From: Evansella vedderi
Lineage (GTDB): Bacteria > Bacillota > Bacilli > Bacillales > Salisediminibacteriaceae
Direction: 5' to 3'
NCBI RefSeq assembly: GCF_030813435.1
Contig: NZ_JAUSUG010000004.1
Coordinates: 216,730 to 280,729 of the forward strand
Length of the DNA stretch: 64,000 bases
The position numbers and the translations under genes were made by a program. Positions 24,528-33,502 of this stretch are shown here, piece by piece. The notes below the pieces were generated by a model that did no database searches, was not told where the DNA came from, and was given only the letters and a program-made list of their open reading frames with translations. Position 1 is the stretch's first letter. The number at the start of each line of letters is the position of its first letter.

Positions 24528-24959
24528 TCACTTGATTTTTCCATCCTTTAAAAGAATGATATCCTTTGCTCTCATGGCTATATCATTATCATGGGTAACA
24601 ATAACAAGTGTTGTCCCATCAAAATAATAAATAGATTCAAGTAATTCAATGATCTTTGTACTATTTTCAGAATCTAAATTACCAGTTGGTTCATCTGCTA
24701 AAATTATTTTAGGTTCTGTTACTAATGCCCTGGCAATTGCAGCACGTTGCTGGTCTCCACTAGATAGTCTTGATGGTAAGTAATCTATTCTGTTTTTCAG
24801 ACCGATTCGTATTATTGTTTCTTCCGCCCTTTTACAGATATCAGACTTAGAAAAGAATTTAAGTAATGGTAACATAACATTCTCAAGGGCTGTGGCTGAT
24901 GGAATCAGTTGAAATTGTTGAAATATATAACCGATGTGTTCAAAACGTAAATTAGCTAG
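24528..24959 (-). pseudogene. ABC transporter ATPase, 5'-truncated
   Basis: The C-terminal two thirds of a MacB/LolD-type ATPase: Q-loop region HIGYIFQQFQLIPSATALEN, signature [15 protein letters not shown], Walker [14 protein letters not shown] and switch VTHDNDIA. In the same frame the sequence continues upstream of the first ATG to about 24959 and then stops abruptly, so Walker A and the N-terminus are missing. It is therefore non-functional. A fragment of an FtsX-like permease lies next to it (24971-25060), so this was a complete exporter or lipoprotein-release pair. Confidence 0.8.
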
Positions 24960-24970
24960 TTATTTTTCTT

Positions 24971-25060
24971 TCACGCTGATAAGCTTAAAACAAGTACTTC
25001 AATAATTAAAATACCTAAAAATTTATTTCTAGACCATCCAATGGATCTCAACATAGAAAA
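24971..25060 (-). pseudogene. FtsX-like permease fragment
   Basis: The minus-strand frame MLRSIGWSRNKFLG followed by ILIIEVLVLSLSA and TGA matches the conserved segment of MacB/FtsX permeases where a cytoplasmic turn (RSIGWSRxKF) precedes a transmembrane helix. Nothing else of the gene survives. It supports an ABC-permease pair once carried here. Confidence 0.55.
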
Positions 25061-25162
25061 CTCTTAATAAGCTATGGTTAGTAACGGTAAGGCAAAATAT
25101 GGAGCTAAGAGATAATAAATAGATAAAAAGCAGTTGATTTGTGGTACTGATCTGTTCTTCAA

Positions 25163-25507
25163 TTTCCCAGCTTAAAAGAAAAATTCGGTGATGCCTATTA
25201 TGATCAGGCTTATGTATTCACAAATATAAATAGACATCCGGGCTACCCGATCCTCACAAAGTTTGTTTTAAGTAGAATTGATAGACTATCCAAGTTTTTT
25301 AAATCAGACTTTAGAATATGTAATCATCTTCTTCGTCATACTCATACATCACTTCTTGCTGAAGCAGGAGTTGAATTAGAAGAAATTATGGATCGATTAG
25401 GGCATTTCGATGACGAAACAACCAGAAAAGTTTATCTTCATGTAACATCAACAATGAGACGAGAGGCTTCTGATAAATTCGGACAATTAATGAGGGGACT
25501 ACTGTAA
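25163..25507 (+). pseudogene. Integrase C-terminal fragment (copy 6)
   Basis: An open plus-strand frame of about 113 codons without a start: KEKFGDAYYDQAYVFTNINR, then LLRHTHTSLLAEAGVELEEI, LGHFDDETTRKVYLHV and a stop at 25505. It contains the HxxR, GH and Tyr motifs of the integrase family and resembles the 418-aa protein more than the 404-aa one. The upstream two thirds are gone, replaced by ABC transporter debris. Unlike the short tails this fragment is still in frame, so truncation is relatively recent. Confidence 0.85.
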
Positions 25508-25512
25508 AAAAA

Positions 25513-25547
25513 TATTGAAAGCAAAATTGAATTCATTTTGCTTTCAA
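25513..25547 (+). terminator. Hairpin after the integrase fragment
   Basis: TTGAAAGCAAAAT and ATTTTGCTTTCAA form a perfect 13-bp stem with a short loop, in the same place relative to the stop as the terminator of the 418-aa integrase. A T-run is lacking, so strength is uncertain. Confidence 0.5.
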
Positions 25548-25757
25548 TAGCTAAAATAACATTTAACAGGACTTTGGCGTACTCGGTGTCATTCTAATTC
25601 TCTTCATAACAATATAGATTATAGAAATGACTATCCAGGGTAACGGAGTGGATATCAGATGACTCTAAATAAGTAGACGCAAAATCAGAGATTTTGATTC
25701 CAATTCCATGAGGATATATCTTTCGGTTAACACGTAAACCACCGATAAGATGAAATC

Positions 25758-26365
25758 TTATTTGGAAACAGTGATAACTAACTCATATACCTGCTCTTCA
25801 TCTGAAGCTGGATAAGAATTGATTAACTCAATCGCAAGATCATTTTTACTTTTGAAAGGGATGCCTTCCTTCTCGAAAAACTCTTTACGAAAGTAGCAAC
25901 GGAAAACCCAAGTAAAGGAAAGATTTTGAACGACAATATAAGCTGTAAACAACACATTGAGACCATACGGCCTTTCCATCGGAATGGAAAAAGTGGTTAT
26001 CCAGCCCTTTTTTGGTGGAACGCCCCTTCTTACATTGGGAAACATCAATGATGAAAATGTGATTGGCCTTGTATCACTTGTACTGGTTCGATTTTTCCTT
26101 ATGTGATTCATAATAAACTGAATCCGTTTGTTGGTCACATAGTTCGGGCACCACGGTGAATCGTAAGAAAACGAGTCATACAACTAAGATCTCTTTTTTC
26201 ATTAGTGGATCGACGAATTTGAAAAACGTTGATTCTTCCATCGGTCAAAATAATTCCATTAACAAATGTAAAAATGTGATTCATTTGCGGCTTTGAAAGA
26301 CAAAGTTTCAACGTTAAAATGAAGTTGACGATCGGTGAATAGAAGGTTACCATGATATTGGACAT
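25758..26365 (-). pseudogene. Transposase remnant (DDE type, IS701/IS4-like)
   Basis: Two minus-strand frames join at about 26135-26183 by a frameshift: VNGIILTDGRINVFQIRRST then SPWCPNYVTNKRIQFIMNHI, followed by VPPKKGW, ERPYGLNVLFTAYIV and FKSKNDLAIELINSYPASDE. This order recalls IS701-type DDE transposases common in Bacillaceae. The ends of the frame are missing and the catalytic triad is incomplete. A short inverted pair GGACATTCT / AGAATGTCC (26361-26425) may be part of an end. Inactive; family assignment is from memory of the motif order. Confidence 0.6.
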
Positions 26366-26737
26366 TCTCCTTTTAAATGGAATTTGGCGTGGTAACTAAA
26401 ATTTCACCAAAAAGGTAAGAATGTCCTATTTTATTTTTCTGAAGCGACAAAGGTTCTATTAAAGCCTAAATTATAGACGTAATTCGATATGATATGTTTT
26501 TTGCAAGAGTCTAGTATAGTAATTTAAATTTTTGAAAATAGGATCAAAAAATATAACAAATTTAAAATTAATAAACAAGCATAATCTTACTCTACTTTTA
26601 AGCGTGGAGAATAAAATGATATTACTATTAAAAATAGCAAGAATAAAGCATTATGCAAAGCTTCTTTACTGCATTTTTATATCATCAGTTATTCATCTAA
26701 AAGAAGCTGTCCATAATGGAGAACCTTCCTATTTTGA
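26366..26737. other. Junction between transposase debris and catabolic operon
   Basis: AT-rich, with no gene I can support. A plus-strand frame here (about 26532-26846) overlaps the end of the dehydrogenase gene and has no ribosome binding site. The operon terminator should be here on the minus strand, but I see no clear stem with a T-run. Confidence 0.35.
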
Positions 26738-27715
26738 TTATTTATTTACTACATTCGTTGGATTATCTTCTAGGAACAGTTTTACATTTTCTACTGCTGT
26801 ATTAAACAGCCTTAGCCTTGCTTCCTTGGTAGCCCAAGAAATATGAGGAGTTATTATACAATTTTTAGCAGTAAGTAAAGGGTTATTTTTCTTAATAGGT
26901 TCAGTGGATACTACGTCTAAGCCTGCCCCGCCAACTTTTCCATTATTTAGTGCTTCGGCAAGGTCCACTTCATTAATTAATGGCCCTCTCGAGTTATTAA
27001 GGATGATAACTCCATCTTTCATTCTTTTGATTGATTCTTTATTAATAAGTTCTCTATTTTCCTCCGTTAAGGGACAATGGAGAGAAATGACATCAGAACT
27101 AGCATAAAGTTCATCCAAATCAGCATATTTCATACTTTCACTTTCCAGCCCTTCATCCTTGTAATGATCAAATGCTAAGACTTTCATTCCTAAAGCTTGA
27201 GCAATTCGTCCAGTTGCTTGACCAATACGACCATAGCCAACGATTCCCATTGTTTTACCTGAAAGCTCAATTAATGGATAATTCCAAAAACACCAATCGG
27301 CATTATTGGTCCAATCCCCTCGCTTTACTGCTTCACTGTGACTTCCCACATGATGGCAGATTTCAAGGAGTAGTGCAATAGCCATCTGGGATACGGTATC
27401 TGTACCATATGAAGGAATATTAGTAACAACAATATTATGTTCTTTTGCAGCTTTCACATCCACAACATCAAATCCAGTGGAGAGCATTCCAATATATTTC
27501 AGCTTTGGAAGCTCATTTATAGCCTCTTCCGGAATTGGTGTTTTATTAGTAAGGATAATATCAACATCCTTAGCACGTTCGATTACTAATGCTACTTCGT
27601 CCAATGAATAAGTAGTGCGGTCATAAACAGTTACATCTACTAATTCTTTTAATGGTGACCAATCTAAATCACCAGGGTTTAATGTATATCCGTCTAATAC
27701 AACTGCTTTCAACAT
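26738..27715 (-). CDS. D-2-hydroxyacid dehydrogenase (glycerate/hydroxypyruvate type)
   Basis: A 325-aa NAD(P)-dependent dehydrogenase of the D-2-hydroxyacid family. Rossmann motif GIVGYGRIGQATGR, substrate-binding STGFDVVDV, catalytic Arg in NNSRGPLINE, Glu in DVVSTEP and His in TPHISW are all present. Next to a glycerate kinase the natural substrate is hydroxypyruvate/glycerate or a related short sugar acid. GGGAGG precedes an ATG directly; the ATG at 27715, six bases on, is the better start. Last gene of the operon. Confidence 0.85.
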   Translation of the reverse strand: MLKAVVLDGYTLNPGDLDWSPLKELVDVTVYDRTTYSLDEVALVIERAKDVDIILTNKTPIPEEAINELPKLKYIGMLSTGFDVVDVKAAKEHNIVVTNIPSYGTDTVSQMAIALLLEICHHVGSHSEAVKRGDWTNNADWCFWNYPLIELSGKTMGIVGYGRIGQATGRIAQALGMKVLAFDHYKDEGLESESMKYADLDELYASSDVISLHCPLTEENRELINKESIKRMKDGVIILNNSRGPLINEVDLAEALNNGKVGGAGLDVVSTEPIKKNNPLLTAKNCIITPHISWATKEARLRLFNTAVENVKLFLEDNPTNVVNK

Positions 27716-27805
27716 TCTCATCCTCCCTTTTATTCCAATAAATAATCATGTAAATCTCAAGGATTACTTTATCTATATTAGTAGCCTTCTAAACTTCTTA
27801 CCAAG

Positions 27806-28948
27806 TTAAGAAATGTCGATACCAATTTTCAACAGCTTAATTAGTTCCTCTACTTTTTCTTCTGTAAGTATCTTCGTATTTTCTATAGCATAATCTAAAT
27901 CACATGGTCCTTTTACAATGGAGAACGCAGCATGAAGACCTATTGATTTAATTTCCCCTCCGTTCAAGGTACTTCCTCCACATAAGGCAATGACTGGCAC
28001 ATTTGACTTATTAGCTATTTTACATACACCTGCTATGACTTTACCCGATAGCGTCTGGGTATCCAGTTTCCCTTCACCTGTGATTAATAGATCCGTATTT
28101 TCCAACTTCTTTTTAAAATTAACTGCATCTAAAACGATGTCTATTCCTGATTTCATCTTCCCATTGAAAAAAACCAACAGTGCTGCCCCCATTCCACCTG
28201 CTGCACCAGCACCTGGAACATCCATTATATTCATCTTTTTTTGTTTCAAAATGATGTTAGCATAATTTTTTAGTGCATTATCTAACTGCTCAACCATTTC
28301 TGACGTTGCTCCTTTTTGTGGTCCAAAAACTGTAGATGCTCCATCGGGACCACAGAGGGGGTTCTTGACATCACTCGCAATAACAAACTCTGCTTCCTTT
28401 AATTTTGGATGCATATTTTCTTCTTCAAAATAGGCCAACCGAGATAGATTTGCTCCACCACGTTCTAACCTTATACCTTCTTGATCAAAAAATTTTACTC
28501 CTAATGCTTCGAGCATTCCTGCTCCACCATCATTAGTAGCACTACCACCAATACCTATTATGAACTTTTTATATCCCCTTTCAAGGGCATCTTCAATAAG
28601 TTCTCCAGTTCCATAGCTAGATGTTTTCATTGGATTCCTTTGTTCCTTGGTTAATAGGGGTAACCCAGATGCTTGTGCCATTTCTATGACAACTGTCTCA
28701 CCATCTCCTAGGATACCGTAGTTGGCTTTTACCTTGATCATTAAAGGGTTATTAACATTTACCTCGATGATTTTCCCACCTGTGGAGTAAACTAAATTCT
28801 CCATTGTTCCTTCTCCACCATCTGCAAGTGGTACCTTTAGGATTTCCACATCAGGAATAATATTTTTTACTCCCTTACTAATCGCTTCACATAAAAGAGG
28901 GGCAGATAGTGAACCCTTAAACGAATCTGGCGCAATAACAATCTTCAT
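27806..28948 (-). CDS. Glycerate kinase
   Basis: A 380-aa glycerate 2-kinase of the GlxK/GarK family, which phosphorylates D-glycerate with ATP for entry into lower glycolysis. Family marks: N-terminal IAPDSFKGSLSA, PLADGGEGT, IGIGGSATNDGGAGM, GPDGASTVFGPQKGA and LLITGEGKLDTQTLSGK. Normal length and intact. A clear ribosome binding site (AAGTGGGTG) precedes ATG 28948. The pairing with a 2-hydroxyacid dehydrogenase argues that the pathway ends in glycerate, giving 2- or 3-phosphoglycerate. Confidence 0.93.
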   Translation of the reverse strand: MKIVIAPDSFKGSLSAPLLCEAISKGVKNIIPDVEILKVPLADGGEGTMENLVYSTGGKIIEVNVNNPLMIKVKANYGILGDGETVVIEMAQASGLPLLTKEQRNPMKTSSYGTGELIEDALERGYKKFIIGIGGSATNDGGAGMLEALGVKFFDQEGIRLERGGANLSRLAYFEEENMHPKLKEAEFVIASDVKNPLCGPDGASTVFGPQKGATSEMVEQLDNALKNYANIILKQKKMNIMDVPGAGAAGGMGAALLVFFNGKMKSGIDIVLDAVNFKKKLENTDLLITGEGKLDTQTLSGKVIAGVCKIANKSNVPVIALCGGSTLNGGEIKSIGLHAAFSIVKGPCDLDYAIENTKILTEEKVEELIKLLKIGIDIS

Positions 28949-28971
28949 ACTTTAACACCCACTTTTAGGAC

Positions 28972-29928
28972 TTATTCAAATAAATCACTAACTGGTTCTT
29001 CATTATGTATCCTAGCTATTGCTCTTGATATTAATGGCGCTATTGAGATCGTTTTTATCTTATCTATATTTTTGCCTTCTGGTAATCTAATGGAGTTAGT
29101 TGTTACCAGCTCTTTAATTTTAGAATTCTCTATACGGCTAATCGCAGGCCCAGATAATACTGGGTGGGTACAACATGCATATACTTCCAAAGCCCCATTC
29201 TCTATTAGAGCATTTGCCGCTAGTGTAATTGTCCCCGCTGTGTCAATCATATCATCAACAATAATTACACTTTTACCTTTTACATTTCCCACAATATTCA
29301 TTACTTCTACTACATTAGGTTTTGGGCGCCTTTTATCTATCAACGCAATAGGTGAATCTAGTTTATTAGCCATTTTTCTGGCTCTTACAACACCACCATT
29401 ATCTGGTGCGACAACAACTGAATCTCTTAGTTTTTTTTCTTTGAAATATTTTGATAAAATTGGGACACCAACCAATTGATCAACAGGGATATCGAAGAAT
29501 CCTTGAATTTGGGGGGCATGTAGATCTAATGTTAATATTCTTGATGCCCCTGCCACTTCTAACAAATTTGCAATTAGTTTAGCAGTGATTGGTTCCCTTG
29601 ATCTAGCTTTTCTATCTTGTCTAGCGTAACCGTAATAAGGAATTACTACATTTATTGATTTTGCTGAAGCTCTTTTCAAGGCATCAATCATTGTCAGCAA
29701 TTCCATAATATGTTCATTGCAAGGTTGAGAGGTAGTTTGAATAAGAAATATTTCACACCCTCTAACACTCTCATCAACATTAATTAATATTTCTCCATCA
29801 CTAAATCTACTTACAGAACTTTTTCCCATCTCGATACCGAGGTGTTGAACAATTTCCTCGGCCAGTTCAGGATTAGAATTTAGTGTAAATACTTTCAGGT
29901 TTTGTTTGAATTTCAGTGTTTCTATCAA
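28972..29928 (-). CDS. prs: Ribose-phosphate pyrophosphokinase (PRPP synthetase) paralogue
   Basis: A 318-aa class I PRPP synthetase, which makes PRPP from ribose 5-phosphate and ATP. Diagnostic stretches are intact: [20 protein letters not shown] (ATP site), [12 protein letters not shown], the flexible KRRPKPN loop and the PRPP-binding [13 protein letters not shown]. It is highly like the housekeeping Prs of Bacillus. Starts with TTG at 29928, behind GGAGGT; an earlier TTG would bury that site. Its place in a sugar-catabolic operon is unusual because Prs is normally next to glmU. It may supply a pentose-phosphate branch or act on a related sugar phosphate. Confidence 0.9.
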   Translation of the reverse strand: MIETLKFKQNLKVFTLNSNPELAEEIVQHLGIEMGKSSVSRFSDGEILINVDESVRGCEIFLIQTTSQPCNEHIMELLTMIDALKRASAKSINVVIPYYGYARQDRKARSREPITAKLIANLLEVAGASRILTLDLHAPQIQGFFDIPVDQLVGVPILSKYFKEKKLRDSVVVAPDNGGVVRARKMANKLDSPIALIDKRRPKPNVVEVMNIVGNVKGKSVIIVDDMIDTAGTITLAANALIENGALEVYACCTHPVLSGPAISRIENSKIKELVTTNSIRLPEGKNIDKIKTISIAPLISRAIARIHNEEPVSDLFE

Positions 29929-29977
29929 AATTACCTCCAAATAAGTTAAACTACATGTTTTCTTTCATTTATACTGC

Positions 29978-31456
29978 CTAAGTATTAGCTCTTTTAAAAA
30001 AGTCTTTTAATGACGGGTATAGTTCACAGTAAAGATTATAAAGCTCGTTATATTTTTGAACCTTTTCAGGTTGAGGTTCGATAATATCACTCGTCATATT
30101 TTTCATCTGATTTTGAGCATGTTCAAAAGATGTATAATAAGAAACTGCTACACTTGCAATTAAACATGCACCATAAACACCGGTTTCTGGAATTGTCTTA
30201 ATTTCAATAGTTTTATTTAGTATGTTAGCCTTGATTTCTGCCCAAGTCTTATTTTTGGAACCGCCACCTATGGATTGAAACCTTTGAAAACTAAGACCAT
30301 ACTCGGAACGGATAATCTCATATATTTGTCGTAAACCAAGGGAACATCCCTCTAAAATGCTTCTAAACATGTCTTCTTTTGTTGTATTTAGATGGAGTCC
30401 TAAGAAAACTCCTCTAGCATCAGGATCCCAAATAGGAGAACGTTCTCCTTGCATGTATGGTAAAAAGAATAATCCATTTGATCCAATAGGAGATTTTTTA
30501 GCAAAATCCTCAAGCATGTCTTTCCCAACATTCTCTTTAAGAAATGTTTTATAGTACCAATTAATAGCGGCTCCTGGCGTAGACATTGCACCATGGGAAA
30601 GCCAACGATTTTTGATTATATGGCAACGGTTTAAAAAGCGAATATCCATATGGTTGGGATTTTCCGTACATACGGTTAATACATTAGAGGTCCCAACAGA
30701 TTCAAATACTTGATTTGACTCTATTCCTAAAGCCAAAGTAGAACAAGCAGTATCTGCTGCTCCTGCAACCACTGGTATTCCATTAATAGAACAACCACAG
30801 ATAGTTTCACCGATTATTTTAAGTGGATCTACTACTCTAGGAAGAATTGCCTGGTCAATACCTATCTTTCCGCATAATGATTCCGACCAAGAATAATTTA
30901 CTAAGTCAAAAATCCCTGAAAATGATGCATGCGTCCAGTCCATTACAGCTTTACCCGTAAGCTTATTTAAGATAAAGGTAGATAAATTCCCCCACTTGTG
31001 TGCTCGTGCATATTGATCTTGAGAATTTACCTTGGTCCATAATAAAGTTGTTACTGAAAACATTCCTGGCTCTAATCTGTTTTTAGTAATACTCTTATAT
31101 TCTTCATATCCAATTTCATTCTTTATCCATTCAGTTTCTTTGTTACTCCTCTGATCCAAATACATTATCCCATTTCCTAAAGCGTTTCCTTTTTTATCAA
31201 TCAATACAGACGCATTACAAAAGGTAGATAACGAAATTGCATCAACAAAGCCGTTTTTCCTTACTTTCTGGATTACCTCTATTAATAAGTTCTTAGTTTT
31301 CTCCCAGACCTCATTAACATTGATTTCCACATAACCCCTTTGGGGGTAAAGAAGGGTATATGGACTATAACTGACATACTCCAATACACCTTCTTTATTC
31401 ATTGCTCCAATTTTTATTCCACTTGTGCCAATATCTATACCAATAACATGGGACAT
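29978..31456 (-). CDS. FGGY-family carbohydrate kinase
   Basis: A 492-aa sugar kinase of the FGGY family (xylulokinase, gluconokinase, LsrK relatives). N-terminal phosphate-binding IGIDIGTSGIKIGAM, central DWTHASFSGIFDL, AGAADTACSTLALG and the C-terminal GGGSKNKTWAEIKANIL ATP motif are all present. Length is normal. Substrate cannot be read from sequence; neighbours (polyol-type dehydrogenase upstream, aldolase directly before) suggest a ketose or keto-sugar made from the imported substrate. Lies 9 bp after the aldolase gene. Confidence 0.88.
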   Translation of the reverse strand: MSHVIGIDIGTSGIKIGAMNKEGVLEYVSYSPYTLLYPQRGYVEINVNEVWEKTKNLLIEVIQKVRKNGFVDAISLSTFCNASVLIDKKGNALGNGIMYLDQRSNKETEWIKNEIGYEEYKSITKNRLEPGMFSVTTLLWTKVNSQDQYARAHKWGNLSTFILNKLTGKAVMDWTHASFSGIFDLVNYSWSESLCGKIGIDQAILPRVVDPLKIIGETICGCSINGIPVVAGAADTACSTLALGIESNQVFESVGTSNVLTVCTENPNHMDIRFLNRCHIIKNRWLSHGAMSTPGAAINWYYKTFLKENVGKDMLEDFAKKSPIGSNGLFFLPYMQGERSPIWDPDARGVFLGLHLNTTKEDMFRSILEGCSLGLRQIYEIIRSEYGLSFQRFQSIGGGSKNKTWAEIKANILNKTIEIKTIPETGVYGACLIASVAVSYYTSFEHAQNQMKNMTSDIIEPQPEKVQKYNELYNLYCELYPSLKDFFKRANT

Positions 31457-31465
31457 ATAATCACC

Positions 31466-32290
31466 TTATACTTTTAGTGGTTGATTTAATAGTTCCTTAT
31501 ATAATTCATTTGCTTCATTTACAGTACCATTTTCATGAATAATATGTTTAAATGCCTTAACAATTGCAGTTGGATTACTGTTATTCCATACTATACGACC
31601 GAATGTAATACCTGTCCCTCCAGCATCAATAACATCATAAACCATCTGGAAGTAGTCTTCGATGTTGCTACCAATATCTCCTCCTGCCACTACGACTTTT
31701 CCTGGAGTAGAAGATACTACTTTATGGAATGATTCTGGGTCACCAGTATACTTTGTTTTTACAATATCTACTCCTACTTCTGCACCTAGTCTTACTGCAT
31801 ATGCTGTGTGCTCCCAATTACCTTTATCTTCTTTCGGAATTTGGTTCCCTCTTGGATAGATATGAGCAATTACGGGTATTCCAAGAGATTGTGCTTCTCC
31901 TGCCATTAAACCAAGGTTTCTTAGCTGTTCTGGTTGATCATCTCCGCCAACAATACACCCAATGGAAACTGCATCTGCCCCCAAACCTACAGCTTCATTT
32001 ACATTAGTAACTATTGTATCGTAATTTGGCTGCCAAGGTGAAAAAGTTGAACACTTCAAGATAAAGCCAGCTTTCCCAGCATGATTACGGAAACACATAT
32101 CTGCAATACCTTTATGCATAGTAATAGCATCAGGACCTCCAGCAACTATTTCACTTACTTTTCTCTCAATAGGCATCAATTCTTCAAAAATACCTCTTGC
32201 CATAGCTTGATCCACTGCAACTGCTAACAATTTACCATCTTTCTGATTCAATAAACGATTCATTCTAATTTCTTTTCCTAGTAATGACAC
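31466..32290 (-). CDS. Class I aldolase of the DhnA/LsrF family
   Basis: A 274-aa TIM-barrel aldolase/thiolase. VDQAMARGIFEEL near the N-terminus, IAHIYPRGN, the Schiff-base lysine region VDIVKTKYTGD and GGTGITFGR phosphate-binding end match class I fructose-bisphosphate aldolase-like/LsrF proteins. It should cleave the phosphorylated sugar made by the adjacent FGGY kinase. Kinase plus LsrF-type enzyme also recalls AI-2 degradation, but the Lsr transporter is absent. Start GTG 32290 has AGGAG nine bases upstream; an earlier ATG overlaps that site. Confidence 0.85.
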   Translation of the reverse strand: MSLLGKEIRMNRLLNQKDGKLLAVAVDQAMARGIFEELMPIERKVSEIVAGGPDAITMHKGIADMCFRNHAGKAGFILKCSTFSPWQPNYDTIVTNVNEAVGLGADAVSIGCIVGGDDQPEQLRNLGLMAGEAQSLGIPVIAHIYPRGNQIPKEDKGNWEHTAYAVRLGAEVGVDIVKTKYTGDPESFHKVVSSTPGKVVVAGGDIGSNIEDYFQMVYDVIDAGGTGITFGRIVWNNSNPTAIVKAFKHIIHENGTVNEANELYKELLNQPLKV

Positions 32291-32345
32291 AATAATCATC
32301 TCCTATATTTATTATTTTTCTTATCAATTAATCTATTAAACTGTA

Positions 32346-33383
32346 TTAAACAGTTATAATTGATTTCATTCCTTCACCATTTCTCACATTTGCTATTGCT
32401 TCTTCAATAGACTCAAGGGTGTACCCTCGAGAACTAAGTATTTCCGTATTGATAAGACCAGCTTCAATTAATGAAAGAGAGGCATGGTAATCAGCACGAG
32501 TTAATGCAGATGTACCATTAACATTGATTTCATTATAATGAATTAAGTTTGGATCAATTTCAGTCATTTCACCTTTTGTAAAGCCAGCAAACAAGTTGAG
32601 AGTTCCACCTTTCTTTAATAAATTTGCACTACTATTTACTAAAGAAGGAACCCCAATTGCCATAATAACTACATCAGCGCCTATTTGTTGAGTCACATTC
32701 ATAACAATTTCCTGTAGAGATTCTGTCATAGGATTAACTGTTAAATCTGCACCAGCTTCCAAGGCTTTTGCTCTTCTGTGGTCAATCGGTTCGCTTAAAA
32801 TAACTTGTTTAGCACCAGCAATCTTTGCCAGTTGTACATGCATTAAACCAATTGGCCCACCTCCTATAACAACTACAGTATCATTCATTTTGACATTTGC
32901 CTTTTTTTGTCCATTTAAGCAACAGGCTAATGGTTCAGTAATAACAGCTTGCTCAAAGGTTACATGATCTGGAATTTTGACTAAATTACCCGATTCGACT
33001 GCAGTCCTAGGAATTCTAATATATTCAGCAAATCCGCCATCAAATTCATACCCTATAGCAGTTCTATTGGCACATACATTTTCCATTCCATTTAAGCAAT
33101 AATGACATTTCTTACATGAAATTACCGGCATTACTCCAACTCTATCATTTAACAAGAAACCTTCTACCTTCTCTCCTACTTCAACAATAGTACCAACTGT
33201 TTCATGTCCAATTATTGAAGGTGTCCGAACCCCTTTTGTCTTTTTCCCCTCAAAAATCCTTACATCTGTTCCACATACAGCACTGACATTTACTTTTACA
33301 AGTACTTCATATTCATTAATTAGTGGCTTAGATACTTCTTCTAAAGCCATTTGATTTGGACCTCGAAAAACTGCTGCTTTCAC
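32346..33383 (-). CDS. Zinc-dependent polyol/sugar dehydrogenase (MDR family)
   Basis: A 345-aa medium-chain dehydrogenase. Catalytic zinc ligands lie in SAVCGTDVRIF and IIGHETVG; structural zinc cysteines in CKKCHYCLNGMENVC; the nucleotide-binding turn is VVIGGGPIGLMHVQLA. Members oxidise sorbitol, threonine, galactitol or similar. Here it probably oxidises the imported polyol or sugar to a ketose. Start GTG 33383 follows AGAGGTG. The 120-bp gap upstream holds its own TATAAT-like -10 and a copy of the putative RpiR operator, so the catabolic half of the operon has an internal promoter. Confidence 0.88.
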   Translation of the reverse strand: MKAAVFRGPNQMALEEVSKPLINEYEVLVKVNVSAVCGTDVRIFEGKKTKGVRTPSIIGHETVGTIVEVGEKVEGFLLNDRVGVMPVISCKKCHYCLNGMENVCANRTAIGYEFDGGFAEYIRIPRTAVESGNLVKIPDHVTFEQAVITEPLACCLNGQKKANVKMNDTVVVIGGGPIGLMHVQLAKIAGAKQVILSEPIDHRRAKALEAGADLTVNPMTESLQEIVMNVTQQIGADVVIMAIGVPSLVNSSANLLKKGGTLNLFAGFTKGEMTEIDPNLIHYNEINVNGTSALTRADYHASLSLIEAGLINTEILSSRGYTLESIEEAIANVRNGEGMKSIITV

Positions 33384-33430
33384 ATATCTCACCTCTACTC
33401 ATTTTTTTGTTTATCATTCTCAGTAAAATG

Positions 33431-33452
33431 TGGTGGTAATTTCCTTCATTAT
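33431..33452. promoter_or_regulatory. Putative RpiR operator, copy 2 (internal promoter)
   Basis: TGGTGGTAATTTCCTTCA here is identical to the sequence at 36541-36558 before dctP. On the minus strand TATAAT lies just before it, so the site would cover the transcription start before the dehydrogenase gene. Two exact 18-bp copies at the two promoter gaps of one operon point to a shared regulator. Confidence 0.7.
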
Positions 33453-33502
33453 AACATAAAAAAATATGAAAATAATCTTCATATTTAATTTTTTTAATTA
33501 TT

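Noticed and set aside
26532..26846. 104-aa plus-strand frame
   Set aside because: Overlaps the 3' end of the hydroxyacid dehydrogenase on the other strand and has no start signal.
31466..32290. Certain assignment as LsrF of an AI-2 pathway
   Set aside because: LsrACDB and LsrG are absent and the transporter is TRAP-type; the family match covers other aldolases.
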